The notes beneath the pieces were generated by a model, which was given only the letters and a program-made list of their open reading frames with translations, made no database searches and had not been told where the DNA came from. A stretch of 64,000 nucleotides of DNA from Candidatus Aegiribacteria sp. (GTDB lineage: Bacteria > Fermentibacterota > Fermentibacteria > Fermentibacterales > JCC-6). Below are positions 1-9,210 of the stretch, piece after piece (position 1 is the stretch's first letter; each line of letters opens with the position of its first letter). The position numbers were made by a program, and so were the translations under genes. The stretch is taken from NCBI GenBank assembly GCA_013138965.1, contig WTBT01000042.1, positions 20,956-84,955 on the forward strand, read 5' to 3'.

Positions 1-1
1 G

Positions 2-268
2 CCGGGTGATACAGTGATCTACGGCGGACATGACTACGTCAGGGAATACCTGGAGTTCGCCCGGATGGTAGAACCTTCCAACAGTTTCATCAATGCATAC
101 CTGCGCAGGTACGATCCGACCCATGTTTTTGCATCGCTTGAGGAGGAATTGAAGGTTGACCCCTTCCTGCGCCTGAACGAACCTTCAGTGACATCCTTCC
201 TCAAGAGTAGAAACCTTCCCGTTTCAACAGAATATCAGCGGTGGGAATCCCTTATGTCGCTCATGTGA
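2..268 (+). CDS. Glyoxalase II-like metallo-beta-lactamase hydrolase, C-terminal part
   Basis: Partial gene that begins before the window; the reading frame is open from base 2 to the TGA at 266-268. The first visible residues form a GGHDY motif followed by NSF and PSVTSFL segments, which matches the end of the MBL core and the helical C-terminal domain of hydroxyacylglutathione hydrolase-like proteins (YxGHEY...N). In the family the motif histidine binds the active-site metals and the helical tail binds the thiol ester substrate. Only about 88 residues are visible, so the exact substrate cannot be given. A strong hairpin follows at 303-333. The family call is moderately sure; the glyoxalase II activity is inference. 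Confidence 0.6.
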   Translation, partial: PGDTVIYGGHDYVREYLEFARMVEPSNSFINAYLRRYDPTHVFASLEEELKVDPFLRLNEPSVTSFLKSRNLPVSTEYQRWESLMSLM

Positions 269-302
269 AATTCCCCGGGTTCATAGCAGGATAGAAGTCC
301 TG

Positions 303-333
303 GATGGACAGGCGGCCAGGCCGCCTGTCCATC
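303..333. terminator. Bidirectional hairpin between convergent genes
   Basis: Perfect 14-bp inverted repeat (arms 303-316 and 320-333) with a 3-nt CAG loop. It sits between the stop of the plus-strand hydrolase (268) and the stop of the minus-strand membrane protein (353). The stem is GC-rich but there is no long T run, so it may end transcription from both sides or act mainly as an RNA-stabilising hairpin. Confidence 0.6.
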
Positions 334-352
334 TGTTTCAATACCGCGAATG

Positions 353-784
353 TCAGCTATCTTCAGATCCGGAGCCGTTTTCCCTGCGCATCCAGGATTT
401 GAAGGTCTCCCGGCCCTCTTCACGCCAGAACTCAGCGTAGTCCTGCTCCATCTCCCGCTGGAAGGGGCTTTTTTCGGTCTCCCCTGCGGGAACATCCTTC
501 TTCTTTCGGCCGCTTCGATCGTAATGATGGGTTCCGCTGTGAGCCCCAAAGAAGATGTGCGCCAGAACGGCAAGGCCCACCGCCTGCCAGTAACCTATTT
601 CAGGCAGGCCGAAGATGTCAGGCATCAGGGCGTTCCACAGCAGCTTTACGAGAATACCGAATAGTATGGCAAGAGCAGCCGCGGCAATTATTCCAAGCAG
701 GACGAAGCACACGACCTTAATCACCTTTGCTGGACCGCTTCCCCTTACTTCGTGGTTCATTATCCTCATCGTACAATCACTCAT
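353..784 (-). CDS. Small membrane protein co-transcribed with a sigma factor
   Basis: 143 residues. I do not recognise a named family. The N-terminal 20 residues are followed by a hydrophobic segment at about 23-45, a second hydrophobic stretch near 63-80, and a charged cytoplasmic-type tail rich in E, K and R (about 90-143). The ATG at 784 has a strong GGAGGT Shine-Dalgarno seven bases upstream and overlaps the 3' end of the sigma-factor gene by 8 bp, so the two are almost certainly co-translated. Genes placed directly after ECF-type sigma factors often encode membrane anti-sigma factors. No zinc-finger anti-sigma motif (HxxxCxxC) is visible, so that role is only a possibility. Confidence 0.6.
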   Translation of the reverse strand: MSDCTMRIMNHEVRGSGPAKVIKVVCFVLLGIIAAAALAILFGILVKLLWNALMPDIFGLPEIGYWQAVGLAVLAHIFFGAHSGTHHYDRSGRKKKDVPAGETEKSPFQREMEQDYAEFWREEGRETFKSWMRRENGSGSEDS

Positions 785-1328
785 TCTTTACCTCCTGCAT
801 CCTTTCAAGTTTTTTCCGAATGGCCCTGACGCCGCGGTGTTTCCGGGCAAGCAGCGTTCCCACCGGAACTTTCCAGAGCCCGGACAATTCCCTGAATGTT
901 CTTTCATTGAACTCGGTTTCAATGATTACTTCCATCTGGGCGGAAGGGAGTTCCCGAATCAGTCGGAAGATAAGCCGGCGAAGTGCCCGTTGGCGGTAGG
1001 ATCCCTCAGGATCGTATTTCTCGTCCGGGAGAACATCGAAAAGGCTCAGCCCGTTCTCATCCTCGCTGTCCATGGAAACGGTTTCCTTCGCAGGATTTCT
1101 GTAGAAATCGATGATCCTGTTCCTCAAAGCGCGAAATACATAGGCTGACATGTCGGATATGGGCGCCACAATATCCGGCCTGTCAAGGATGCTCAGCATC
1201 ACATCCTGCACAATGTCCTCGCTGCTTCTGTGGGCGGAGTCATCGATCATGCCTCTTACGTAGCTGACAAGACGATTGTAGTTGGTGTGAAAAAACTCCC
1301 CAACTGCCGATTTTCTCTGATGGTTCAT
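777..1328 (-). CDS. RNA polymerase sigma-70 family (ECF-like) sigma factor
   Basis: About 183 residues from the chosen ATG (an ATG 30 bases upstream at 1358 is also in frame, but neither has a convincing ribosome site; the downstream one has AAGGG 12 bases away). The N-terminal half fits sigma region 2 (helices around YNRLVSYVRGMI and the EDIVQDVML segment that contacts polymerase and the -10 element). The C-terminal half fits sigma region 4 (LPSAQMEVI through FNERTFRELSGLWKVPVGTL), a helix-turn-helix that reads the -35 element. The size and two-domain layout fit the ECF group. The product is expected to redirect polymerase to a small regulon, and the co-translated membrane protein downstream is a candidate regulator. 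Confidence 0.85.
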   Translation of the reverse strand: MNHQRKSAVGEFFHTNYNRLVSYVRGMIDDSAHRSSEDIVQDVMLSILDRPDIVAPISDMSAYVFRALRNRIIDFYRNPAKETVSMDSEDENGLSLFDVLPDEKYDPEGSYRQRALRRLIFRLIRELPSAQMEVIIETEFNERTFRELSGLWKVPVGTLLARKHRGVRAIRKKLERMQEVKNE

Positions 1329-1358
1329 ATCCAGTTGTTTCCCTTCGCCTGCTCTCAT

Positions 1359-1697
1359 GGACGGGAAAATGCCAGAATTATTGCATTATCAGCAGGAATG
1401 ATTCGGAATGCAAGGAGATACGGCGATAGAGGAAATTCGCGCTCCCAGGAGTGTGTCTGCCAATAGGCATTGAGCAGAATATCCTCCCAGCTGAGATAGA
1501 ATGCTCGGAGATTTGAGGAGAATACTGGATGTATTTGACGATAATCTTCGGGTATTATAGCCAGCTGTGTGGGTTTTATGCCGATGCTTTATTGTCGGAC
1601 GCGCTCCTACCGTTACGGCAGTATTGCTAGTATGCTAAAGCTGTAAATAGGACACAGGCACAATGGATTCAGGTGAACAGAGAATGAGAAAAATACA
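1359..1697. other. Divergent intergenic region
   Basis: Non-coding stretch of about 340 bp between the minus-strand sigma-factor gene and the plus-strand lipoprotein gene. It must carry both promoters. I could not fix a convincing -35/-10 pair; a TTGACG at 1535 lacks a good -10 at normal spacing. Confidence 0.5.
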
Positions 1698-2750
1698 ATG
1701 AAATACGTATCACTCGCTATATCCATAGGTATTACCCTGATGACTTTCGGCATTTCAGGCTGCCTTACGGATCCGTACAGTGTAGGAGAACCGGATTCTC
1801 TTTTCTCCGAATATGTTCTTGTCTGGGATCTGATGGACAGTCACTACGCCTGTTTTTTTGCGAAAGAGAATGTGAACTGGGATGAGCTATACCAGAAATA
1901 CAGAGGCGCTGCCAACAACCTGAGAAGCAGGGATGAGCTTGTCGATCTCTGCCTTCAGCTGCTCGGTGAGCTTTCGGATCAGAACCTGGCCCTGCGGAAT
2001 TCAGCCGGCGCCAGGATGGAAAGCTGGAACCAGGGTCACTTCGTGAACTGGGATTTAAATGTCTGGCAGGATTACATGCTGGAATGGTCCCCGTCGAGTT
2101 ACGTCGAAGAACTGAAACCCTCCGGAGCAAGGGTGTTTTTCCCTACTTCCACAGATACCGTAGGATACGTATATATAAGCGATATGGGGAAAGGGTTCGG
2201 CGATTGGAGAGCATTTTATGATACAACAGAAGTGATTAATTGCTGCAGCGGTCTTATTCTGGATCTTCGCATGTGCGGCTGCAGCGGTTACGAGATGAAC
2301 GCGTTCTACACTTGCGGAAGGTTCGTTGATGAGCGTCTTCTGGGTTTCTACAGAGCTTTCAGGGCAGGCTCCGGAAGAAACGACATGGGCGAGATGCTGC
2401 CAGTATGGGCGTGCAGAAACGGCGCATGGCAGTTCACAAAGCCCATAGTTCTTCTCACGGGCAGATATACCCAGGGCGCGGCCGAGCAGATGGTCCTGCT
2501 TCTGAAAACTCAGCAGCATGTTACCGTTATAGGGGATACCACAGCCGGTTTTGCCAATACTGCCGTCTCATTCAACCTTACTGAAGGCTGGACCATTGAG
2601 ATACCTTCGCTGGTAACCTATTCCCCCGACAGCACCCTTATTCTCAATTCAGGAATAGCTCCCGAGATTTACGTCCCGGTTTCCGAGGCTGATTTTGCAG
2701 CCGGAATAGACCCGGTACTTGATGCCGCCCTTGAAATGATCCTGCAGTAA
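1698..2750 (+). CDS. S41 (C-terminal processing protease)-like lipoprotein, probably lacking the catalytic serine
   Basis: 350 residues. The N-terminus is a lipoprotein signal with lipobox ISGC (lipidated Cys22), so the protein is probably anchored in the periplasm or outer membrane. The body has the S41/tricorn-protease layout: an N-terminal helical part (about 35-100), then the alpha/beta core with a SGLILDLRMC strand and a conserved VLLTGRYTQGAAEQ segment. In active S41 peptidases the last segment reads S-A-S or S-A-A-E with a nucleophilic serine three residues before the glutamate. Here that position is glycine, and the general-base lysine region (VIGDTTAGFANT) has no lysine. This resembles the retinoid-binding (IRBP) branch of the fold. 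It may therefore bind rather than cut peptides. Confidence 0.7.
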   Translation: MKYVSLAISIGITLMTFGISGCLTDPYSVGEPDSLFSEYVLVWDLMDSHYACFFAKENVNWDELYQKYRGAANNLRSRDELVDLCLQLLGELSDQNLALRNSAGARMESWNQGHFVNWDLNVWQDYMLEWSPSSYVEELKPSGARVFFPTSTDTVGYVYISDMGKGFGDWRAFYDTTEVINCCSGLILDLRMCGCSGYEMNAFYTCGRFVDERLLGFYRAFRAGSGRNDMGEMLPVWACRNGAWQFTKPIVLLTGRYTQGAAEQMVLLLKTQQHVTVIGDTTAGFANTAVSFNLTEGWTIEIPSLVTYSPDSTLILNSGIAPEIYVPVSEADFAAGIDPVLDAALEMILQ

Positions 2751-2755
2751 ACTGG

Positions 2756-3757
2756 CTATTCAGCAGTAAGAGCCAGCAGCGTCCCTCCAGGGCTTATCGC
2801 AAGGTCAAGTGGATAGCCCTGCAGATCGATCTGATTTTCGATGAAATAGTTACCGCAGTTGTAAGAGACCAGCCTGCTGGTGTTATCTCCCAGATAACTG
2901 AGCACATAAACACGGCTGCCGTCAGGTTTGACGCACATGTAGTGGATATCTCCTTCAATGGGCACTGATCCGGTGTATAACGGCAAAGGAGGCATAGTAC
3001 CCGGAAAATAGCGCAGTATGGTAACGATTTTATCTGTTGATTTGCTGATAACAGCGCAGAAAGTAGTATCATTCGGGATTGTTTCAATGGCCTGTATCGC
3101 AGGTAAATGGTGCATTGCTCTTCGCCGCATCACCGTTTCTCCGATAGAAACAAGTTCTGTTCCCCCGAGGGTTCCAACGAGCATGGAATCTAGATCCTGA
3201 TCGATAGCCATGCAAATGGGGCTGATTGGCAGGGCGCAGGTTCTGGATATTCTGTTGTTCTCTTTTCTGACTTCGAAGATCTTGTGCGAAGTTCCCCCGG
3301 CCACATAAAAGCAGGGCTTTCCGACGACTATTTCAATATCCACAGGAGTTTCGCAGATGCTGAAAGTGTCCATAACTTCCATATCCGGCACATGCATTTC
3401 CACTATCTGTCCCAGTGCTCCGATTATGTAGACGCTGCTCTCGGTTGAACTGTACTCTATTTCGGAGTAGCCTGAAGGGGAAGGGCTGCCAATGGTGAAG
3501 ACACCTGTACGCTGGTGCGTTGCCAGGTCGAAACGTAACACCGTTCCTTCTGTGGTAGCCACAATGAAGCAGTCGGGAATGATACACAGAGACCTGGCTC
3601 CGAAGATGTTTTCGATTGTATTAACAACGGAAAGATCCGCTGCTGACATAATAGTGATTCCCGCCTGCAGTGTATGGTCGAACTCCGTAAGATCAGTGCA
3701 GCCGATAAGTATCAGAAGCGCCGCCGTGGCGCAGACTATCCGGCATCTGATTACCAT
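2756..3757 (-). CDS. Beta-propeller (YncE/NHL-like) lipoprotein
   Basis: 333 residues. A signal peptide with lipobox LIGC (Cys20) marks it as a lipoprotein. The rest is a chain of short beta-strand repeats of the type SPGGTLLALTAE, LAISP and VYVLSYLGD, as in YncE-like or WD/NHL beta-propellers that act as binding scaffolds. There is no catalytic motif. The ATG overlaps the stop of the upstream TonB-dependent receptor gene by 7 bp, so the two are one translational unit, and the protein may be a surface partner of that receptor. The ligand cannot be inferred. The 3' end converges on the S41-like gene with only 5 bp between stops. Confidence 0.65.
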   Translation of the reverse strand: MVIRCRIVCATAALLILIGCTDLTEFDHTLQAGITIMSAADLSVVNTIENIFGARSLCIIPDCFIVATTEGTVLRFDLATHQRTGVFTIGSPSPSGYSEIEYSSTESSVYIIGALGQIVEMHVPDMEVMDTFSICETPVDIEIVVGKPCFYVAGGTSHKIFEVRKENNRISRTCALPISPICMAIDQDLDSMLVGTLGGTELVSIGETVMRRRAMHHLPAIQAIETIPNDTTFCAVISKSTDKIVTILRYFPGTMPPLPLYTGSVPIEGDIHYMCVKPDGSRVYVLSYLGDNTSRLVSYNCGNYFIENQIDLQGYPLDLAISPGGTLLALTAE

Positions 3758-6429
3758 GATATCCCCGCAGACAGGATGAAATGTCTGGCTGGAGACCAGG
3801 CCCTCGCGTTACCCGTCGAACCACCCGGATCACCACTTGTGTGGAAGAGTGAAGTATCGTAAATGTGAACTATATTTTTTCTGTTGAAGAGGTTGAATAC
3901 TCCCAGCACAAGATTCAGCTCGGTTGAACCTATGCTGAACATTCTTGAAAGGACAATATCAGTCTGCGTGGAAAAGGGATACCTTTCTGTATTGGTTTCG
4001 ACAAGTTCCGCCTCTACCGGGGGAAGTGTATACGGCATCCCGCTGCCGTAATTCCAGGAAATACCAAGCCTGGTGTTTTCCAGGGGATGGATTCCCGCCA
4101 CTTCCGGCCCCTCCGATTCAAAAGACCTCACCTCAATGGAGGCAGATACCGTATGTGTCTGATCCCAATCAAGGTAGTTATCCTCGTTGGAAATGTATAA
4201 AACTCCCATCTGAGCATAATTGTACCCCTCCAGCATGGATGAGTATTTGCCCTTGGCAATGGAAAGAGCATACGAGATCTGTCCTGAAATATTGCTTCCC
4301 GCTCTCCTGTTGAGGGTTGCTTCAATGCCTCTCACCATTCCATGGCTGTCGTCGTTGGAAAAAACGTAGTAAGTGCCCTCACTGTGGTCTTTGGTGTTCA
4401 CCAGGCCTGTAATATCCTTGTAATAGGCGGCCAGTGAAAGCTCAGTGGTCCTGTCGATAAAATGTCTTATCCCGACTTCAAAGATCTGCGTCATCTCAGG
4501 ATCAAGGTCGGGGTTGCCGGCCACTATCCTGTTCTCGGCAAGGTTGTAGGATGTCTCAAGGAAGAGACAGTTCATGGAAGGCATCTGGAAATGGTGTCCG
4601 TACGTTGAGAAGAAAACGGAAGTTTCGCTGAAGGGAACGGAGAAGCCCACCCTTGGGCTGATATGCCACTTTGTTTTAACCCGGACGTTGTCACCGGTTT
4701 CTGAAACGAATACCGAGGTATTGGCATTGAACATATCGGCCCTGAGCCCGGCTGTGGTTATTACTCCTCCTCCAAATCTGTAACTTCCCTGGAGGTAGCA
4801 GGATCCCGAATGAGGGTAAGCGTCCCACTGAGAAATGAATATGTTGCCGAAGGTCTCGGCGTAGACATTGTACTGGTAAAGATCGTAGTAGTTGCCTGAA
4901 ACCCCCGCCTTTATGCGTGCCCTGGTATTGGGGTTCGAGTCAAAGCCAACCATTATGCTGCTCACCTTTGCTTTGGAATCGAACCACACATTAGGGTGTG
5001 TCCCCGTGTGATAGAAACCGAGAGAGTCGGTAATCCTTTCTTCAGGCTGATACTGCGTGAACCAGTAGGTGGGGTTTGTGTTCTCTCCGATGTAGCCGCC
5101 CCCCTGTCTCCGTATGCGGTTCCAGTCCTGGAACTTCATAATACTCATAGTGAGCTTGAGGCAGGTTTCACTCCCCAGAAGCTGCGAGGCATTGAAGGTG
5201 ATACCGGCTGTTTCACTGAAGAGGATGGGGAGCGCGTAATCCTGACTTCTCCCGAGGTATGCGGCGCCATCGATATAGGCCGGGAGATGATACCTGGACC
5301 AGGCCCATTCATTCCATCCTGTTTCCCTGCTGGAACCCAGGAAGGTGAGAGCGAAGCTGGTTCTGTTAAGCGGTCTGTAGGTAAGCTTGGCAACACCCGA
5401 CATATCAGATTGCCAGTTGTTCTCCCAGCTGCTGCGGGTATCCAGGGTGTCCCTGCCGCTTAAAGAGATCTGTCCGGACGCGCTGAACCTCATCTGCCCC
5501 GGAATACGAATTCCGATGGAAGGAAGAAGCTTTTCCGTGATTGGCTCAGGGCCGGACACCGACCCCTCAATACCATTCAGGTTACTTCTGCATTGCTCCA
5601 CATCCGTTTCTTCCATGAAAAGCTGTTTCCCGGATTGAAAGGAAGCTGTTGTTATGTCTCCGTGCCGGAGTATCAGCGAACCGTGGTAGGAATCAGCACC
5701 CTCTTTTCCGATGAGGTTAACAACTCCCGACATGGAATTCCCGTATTCAACACCAAGCCCTCCGGTCATCAGTGATGCGTTTGATATAGCGCCAAGGGGC
5801 AGTTCCAGGTTGAACTTGTTACTTATGGGAGAGCGGATTGAGACGCCGTCAAAGAGGTAATCAACCTCTCCGCTGCGGCCGCCCCGCACGTGTACCTCAC
5901 CGTGGCTGGTTATCACGCCGGGCTGATCGGCCACCACATCAACAATACTCTTTGAGGTTATCGTTCTTATCTCAGTGAAGTCCATCAGGTGCAGGGTAGC
6001 GGGAACGTCCTGAAGAATGTGGTTTCTTGACTCCCGAACAGTGATGATAGTTGAACCCGTGGGATCTTCAGGCAGGTTGAAATCAATCCTGCTCAGCTGA
6101 TCGGCGATCACGAGAACACCTTCCATCCTGGAGGTGGATCTGCCCACCATACTTGCGGTTACAGAGTAATTGCCCGGAGTAACTCCTGCTATGATGTATT
6201 CTCCGCTGGCATCCGTCATGGCGCCCAGGTAGGTATCCTCTATCATTACAGTGGCTCCGACAAGCGGGTTTCCGTTCGTATCCAAGACGAACCCGCCCAC
6301 GATCCCCGTTGTAGCTGCGTATGCGGAAAAGGTAAACAATAGCAGGGAGAATAGTATCAGTAGGGGCGCTTTACGCAGGAAGTTTGCCCGTTGACTGAAT
6401 AATGCGGAAACTGCCGCTGTTGGTTTCAT
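3751..6429 (-). CDS. TonB-dependent outer-membrane receptor with carboxypeptidase-like N-terminal domain
   Basis: 892 residues from the chosen ATG (AAGGGG nine bases upstream; an in-frame ATG at 6453 and a TTG at 6483 have no ribosome site). Order: signal peptide, carboxypeptidase regulatory-like/CNA-B-type beta domain (GNPLVGATVMIEDTYLGAMT region), TonB plug (VADQPGVI, VHVRGGRSGEVDYLFDG), then a long porin-like barrel with alternating aromatic strands. It ends in the C-terminal tryptophan typical of proteins assembled by the BAM complex. Such receptors take up bulky ligands across the outer membrane using TonB energy. The substrate is unknown. A lipoprotein gene follows with a 7-bp overlap, an arrangement reminiscent of SusC/SusD-like pairs, although the partner is a propeller and not SusD. 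Confidence 0.88.
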   Translation of the reverse strand: MKPTAAVSALFSQRANFLRKAPLLILFSLLLFTFSAYAATTGIVGGFVLDTNGNPLVGATVMIEDTYLGAMTDASGEYIIAGVTPGNYSVTASMVGRSTSRMEGVLVIADQLSRIDFNLPEDPTGSTIITVRESRNHILQDVPATLHLMDFTEIRTITSKSIVDVVADQPGVITSHGEVHVRGGRSGEVDYLFDGVSIRSPISNKFNLELPLGAISNASLMTGGLGVEYGNSMSGVVNLIGKEGADSYHGSLILRHGDITTASFQSGKQLFMEETDVEQCRSNLNGIEGSVSGPEPITEKLLPSIGIRIPGQMRFSASGQISLSGRDTLDTRSSWENNWQSDMSGVAKLTYRPLNRTSFALTFLGSSRETGWNEWAWSRYHLPAYIDGAAYLGRSQDYALPILFSETAGITFNASQLLGSETCLKLTMSIMKFQDWNRIRRQGGGYIGENTNPTYWFTQYQPEERITDSLGFYHTGTHPNVWFDSKAKVSSIMVGFDSNPNTRARIKAGVSGNYYDLYQYNVYAETFGNIFISQWDAYPHSGSCYLQGSYRFGGGVITTAGLRADMFNANTSVFVSETGDNVRVKTKWHISPRVGFSVPFSETSVFFSTYGHHFQMPSMNCLFLETSYNLAENRIVAGNPDLDPEMTQIFEVGIRHFIDRTTELSLAAYYKDITGLVNTKDHSEGTYYVFSNDDSHGMVRGIEATLNRRAGSNISGQISYALSIAKGKYSSMLEGYNYAQMGVLYISNEDNYLDWDQTHTVSASIEVRSFESEGPEVAGIHPLENTRLGISWNYGSGMPYTLPPVEAELVETNTERYPFSTQTDIVLSRMFSIGSTELNLVLGVFNLFNRKNIVHIYDTSLFHTSGDPGGSTGNARAWSPARHFILSAGISW

Positions 6430-6645
6430 CTCAACTTTCCCCTTCAATGTCATGAAAATGCATTCTAATACTTCAGCATTCAAGCTGCATTCTTTTCAAT
6501 GTGATGCCAGCTTGATTGTCACGTCAGAAATCACGTAAATACCTATCGGCGATACTAATTCCAGCTCATCTGGTCGTATTTGATAACATAACACCTTTCC
6601 TGCATGTTTATCGAAAAAGTATCATCCCGCCGGGTGTTTATTCCC

Positions 6646-8634
6646 TTATTCACTATCCAGAGCCTCTCGCACCTTGGCTGCCAGGTCCTCGTTTCTGAAC
6701 GGCTTGTGGATGAACTGCACTCCCTCTTCCAGCACTCCATGGTGGGCGATAACGTTGGCTGTGTAGCCGGACATGAACAGGCATTTGAGGTTCGGATTGA
6801 AGGAAAGGAGGTTCCTGGCCAGATCCCCCCCGTTCATCTCGGGCATAACGACATCGGTCATGAGGAGATCGATCTCGCCGGGGTGCGCCTTAGCCAGGCT
6901 GATGGCTTTGCCTGGTGTGGCAGCAGCCATCACGGTATATCCCTCATGTTCGAGCATTATCGTGATAAGCTGCAGGATTGATATTTCATCCTCCACAAGA
7001 AGGATGGTTTCGTGTCCGCCTCCGGCCGGTTCCGCAGATCCTTCCTTTTGTATGCCATTGTTTCCGGCCGCGTGCCGGGGCAGGTATATCCTGAAGGTCG
7101 TACCCATCTCCGGCTCGCTGTATACGTAGATAAAACCGTCGTTCTGCTTGACGATTCCGTAGAGTGTGGCCAGCCCAAGACCGGTGCCTTTGCCAATATC
7201 TTTTGTAGTGAAAAACGGTTCAAAAAGGCGGCTCATGGTCTGCTTGTCCATACCGCAGCCGGTGTCGCTTATGGTCAGGAGTACATACTCACCGGGAACG
7301 AACCCAGGATGGCCGGCGCAGCAGGCCGCGTCAATGGTGTCGTTTTTCGTTTGGATGGTGATCCTTCCCACGCCTTTGATGGCGTCCCTTGCGTTGACGC
7401 AGAGGTTGGCAAGGATCTGATCGATCTGCACAGGATCCACCTTAACCCACCACAGATCCGTCCCGGGCAGAAAGGTGAGATCGATGCCCTCGCCGATTAG
7501 CCGCCGTAACATCTTGATCATACCGTCCACAGTTTCATTCAGGTCAAGTAATCTGGGAGCGATGGTCTGCTTGCGGGCGAAAGCCAGCAACTGCCGTGTC
7601 AGGTCAGCGGAGCGCTCGGCGGCCATGCGGATTTCCGTCAAAGATACATGGAGCGGATGGGCTGGGTCCATCTGCTTCAGTATTATTTCTGTATGGCCGA
7701 GAATTACGCTCAGCATGTTGTTGAAGTCATGGGCTACACCCCCCGCCAGACGCCCGACGGATTCCATCTTCTGGGCCTGCTGCAATTGCGCCTGCAGTTT
7801 AATCTGCTCGGTGATGTCAGATATAATTCCGACTCCACCCGTAACTTGACCGTCATCGATTAGCGGGATCCACTCTGCTCTGATATGTGCTTCTTTCTTG
7901 CCGGTATGGGATGTATATACACCTTCATAATGCCCGTGTTCACCTTTTAATGTTTTGTTAATTTCTTTAAAAAACTCTTTGTTTGGTAATTCATTTATAT
8001 CCAGGCCAATGAGTATGTCACGAGATGAACCAAAAATAAGCATCGCGGCATCATTGGATTCTGTAACGATACCTCTGTTATTGTGGTGTATGATCCCGAT
8101 TGGAGCACTCTCAAAGAACATTCGATGTTTTTCCTCGCTCGCACGCAGCGCTGCCTCTGCCTGTTTGCATTCAGTGATGTCACGTACGAATTCAACAATA
8201 CCTGTTACTTCATCCGAATTCGGATCTTTTACAGGATAACTGAAAAGTTCAATCCATTCTATAGGAGATCCCGGAAGCCCCGGAATGATATTCCATTCTT
8301 TTCTGCCGGATTTCAGACAACGAAGGGTTGGGCAGGGAGAACAAGGCTTATCTGCGTTATGAAAGGCTTTATAGCACTTTTTCCCTTCCAGTGGAAGGTT
8401 TTTCTGATACCACCCATTCATTATTTCATTTACATGAGTGACTGTCAGATCAGGTTTGAGAACGCTGATACCATCCCGCACACTTTCAAATACATTTGTC
8501 AGGGATTGTTCACTTACCCGAAGCGCCTCTTCTGCCCTCATGCGTGCGCTGACAGCTTCGTCCAGCTCGGAAGCCAGTTTCTCGTATTCAGCTTTGCCGA
8601 GGCGTACCTCCGCTTCATCATTCCTGTCGGGCAT
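6646..8634 (-). CDS. PAS-PAS hybrid sensor histidine kinase with C-terminal receiver
   Basis: 662 residues, with ATG preceded by GGAGGAAACAAAT. An N-terminal coiled coil (about 8-40) leads into PAS 1 (about 45-160) and PAS 2 (about 170-285), then HisKA with phospho-acceptor His in HDFNN near residue 302, HATPase_c with N box NARDAI near 411 and DTGCGM, and a receiver domain (about 545-660) with phospho-acceptor Asp593 in TDVVMPEMNG and lysine in HKPF. No membrane segments are visible, so the kinase is probably cytoplasmic. PAS 1 carries a cysteine cluster (CSPCPTLRC) that could bind a metal or respond to redox. With no separate DNA-binding regulator nearby, the output partner is unknown. Confidence 0.9.
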   Translation of the reverse strand: MPDRNDEAEVRLGKAEYEKLASELDEAVSARMRAEEALRVSEQSLTNVFESVRDGISVLKPDLTVTHVNEIMNGWYQKNLPLEGKKCYKAFHNADKPCSPCPTLRCLKSGRKEWNIIPGLPGSPIEWIELFSYPVKDPNSDEVTGIVEFVRDITECKQAEAALRASEEKHRMFFESAPIGIIHHNNRGIVTESNDAAMLIFGSSRDILIGLDINELPNKEFFKEINKTLKGEHGHYEGVYTSHTGKKEAHIRAEWIPLIDDGQVTGGVGIISDITEQIKLQAQLQQAQKMESVGRLAGGVAHDFNNMLSVILGHTEIILKQMDPAHPLHVSLTEIRMAAERSADLTRQLLAFARKQTIAPRLLDLNETVDGMIKMLRRLIGEGIDLTFLPGTDLWWVKVDPVQIDQILANLCVNARDAIKGVGRITIQTKNDTIDAACCAGHPGFVPGEYVLLTISDTGCGMDKQTMSRLFEPFFTTKDIGKGTGLGLATLYGIVKQNDGFIYVYSEPEMGTTFRIYLPRHAAGNNGIQKEGSAEPAGGGHETILLVEDEISILQLITIMLEHEGYTVMAAATPGKAISLAKAHPGEIDLLMTDVVMPEMNGGDLARNLLSFNPNLKCLFMSGYTANVIAHHGVLEEGVQFIHKPFRNEDLAAKVREALDSE

Positions 8635-9009
8635 ATTTGTTTCCTCCGTAGATTTATCCTCCGGTTAACATTCAAACCCTCCAGTACATGACCCCGAACG
8701 ATTGGTTGGCAGGATTCTATTCGTTGGAATTCATACCTCAATGTAACCTGCGTATTAAATTATTCGTGCCTATGATATATTCCACAGGCAATAAAAACAA
8801 TGGGATGGGGAAGCAACACTTCTATACAGGCCCATAGACCGATATGCGCCTTACGCTGCTTGATGAAAAGGGCTTCGTTCCCAATCTCCCCGCCTGTCAA
8901 GTAACTTCATGCCTGCAACTCCTGCTCATATCCAGCTCCGATGGCCAGGCATATCGGATGGTTCCAGGGGCGGTAGTTGAACCACAGGATGCAGATCGAA
9001 TTACTGCAT
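8635..9009. other. Intergenic region upstream of the kinase
   Basis: About 375 bp between the kinase start and the stop of the tautomerase gene. It holds the kinase ribosome site and presumably its promoter. No gene, RNA or clear repeat is visible. Confidence 0.5.
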
Positions 9010-9210
9010 TCAGACATCCTTTTTGTGCAGGTCAATGATCAACTGTCCTCCAACCCCCACATTGTCCGGAGAGTTTTCATGAAGCAGGATGACTACTGTC
9101 TGTGCCGGCAGCCCGTATAGTGTGGTTGCGGCGTTGGTTACGTCCTTTACGAACTGGCGCTTCTTGTCCACGTCTGTAACCTTTGGTCCATCAACTTTGA
9201 TGAGTGGCAT
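9010..9210 (-). CDS. 4-oxalocrotonate tautomerase family protein
   Basis: 66 residues. The start at 9210 is chosen because a perfect AGGAGG lies seven bases upstream and because it places proline directly after the initiator methionine. Pro1 is the catalytic base in this family once Met is removed. The sequence PLIKVDGPKV, then ALYGLPAQTVVILLHENS and a C-terminal GGQLI segment, matches the two-beta-strand plus helix fold of small tautomerases. These enzymes interconvert enol and keto acids, and many are promiscuous. No catabolic operon is nearby, so the physiological substrate is unknown. Confidence 0.8.
   Translation of the reverse strand: MPLIKVDGPKVTDVDKKRQFVKDVTNAATTLYGLPAQTVVILLHENSPDNVGVGGQLIIDLHKKDV

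Noticed and set aside
615..1148. Plus-strand frame over the sigma factor and membrane protein
   Set aside because: It is antisense to two well-supported overlapping genes and has no ribosome site or domain.
1535..1561. Promoter TTGACG for the S41-like gene
   Set aside because: No -10 at normal spacing; TATTAT is only 12 bp and TATAGC only 15 bp away.
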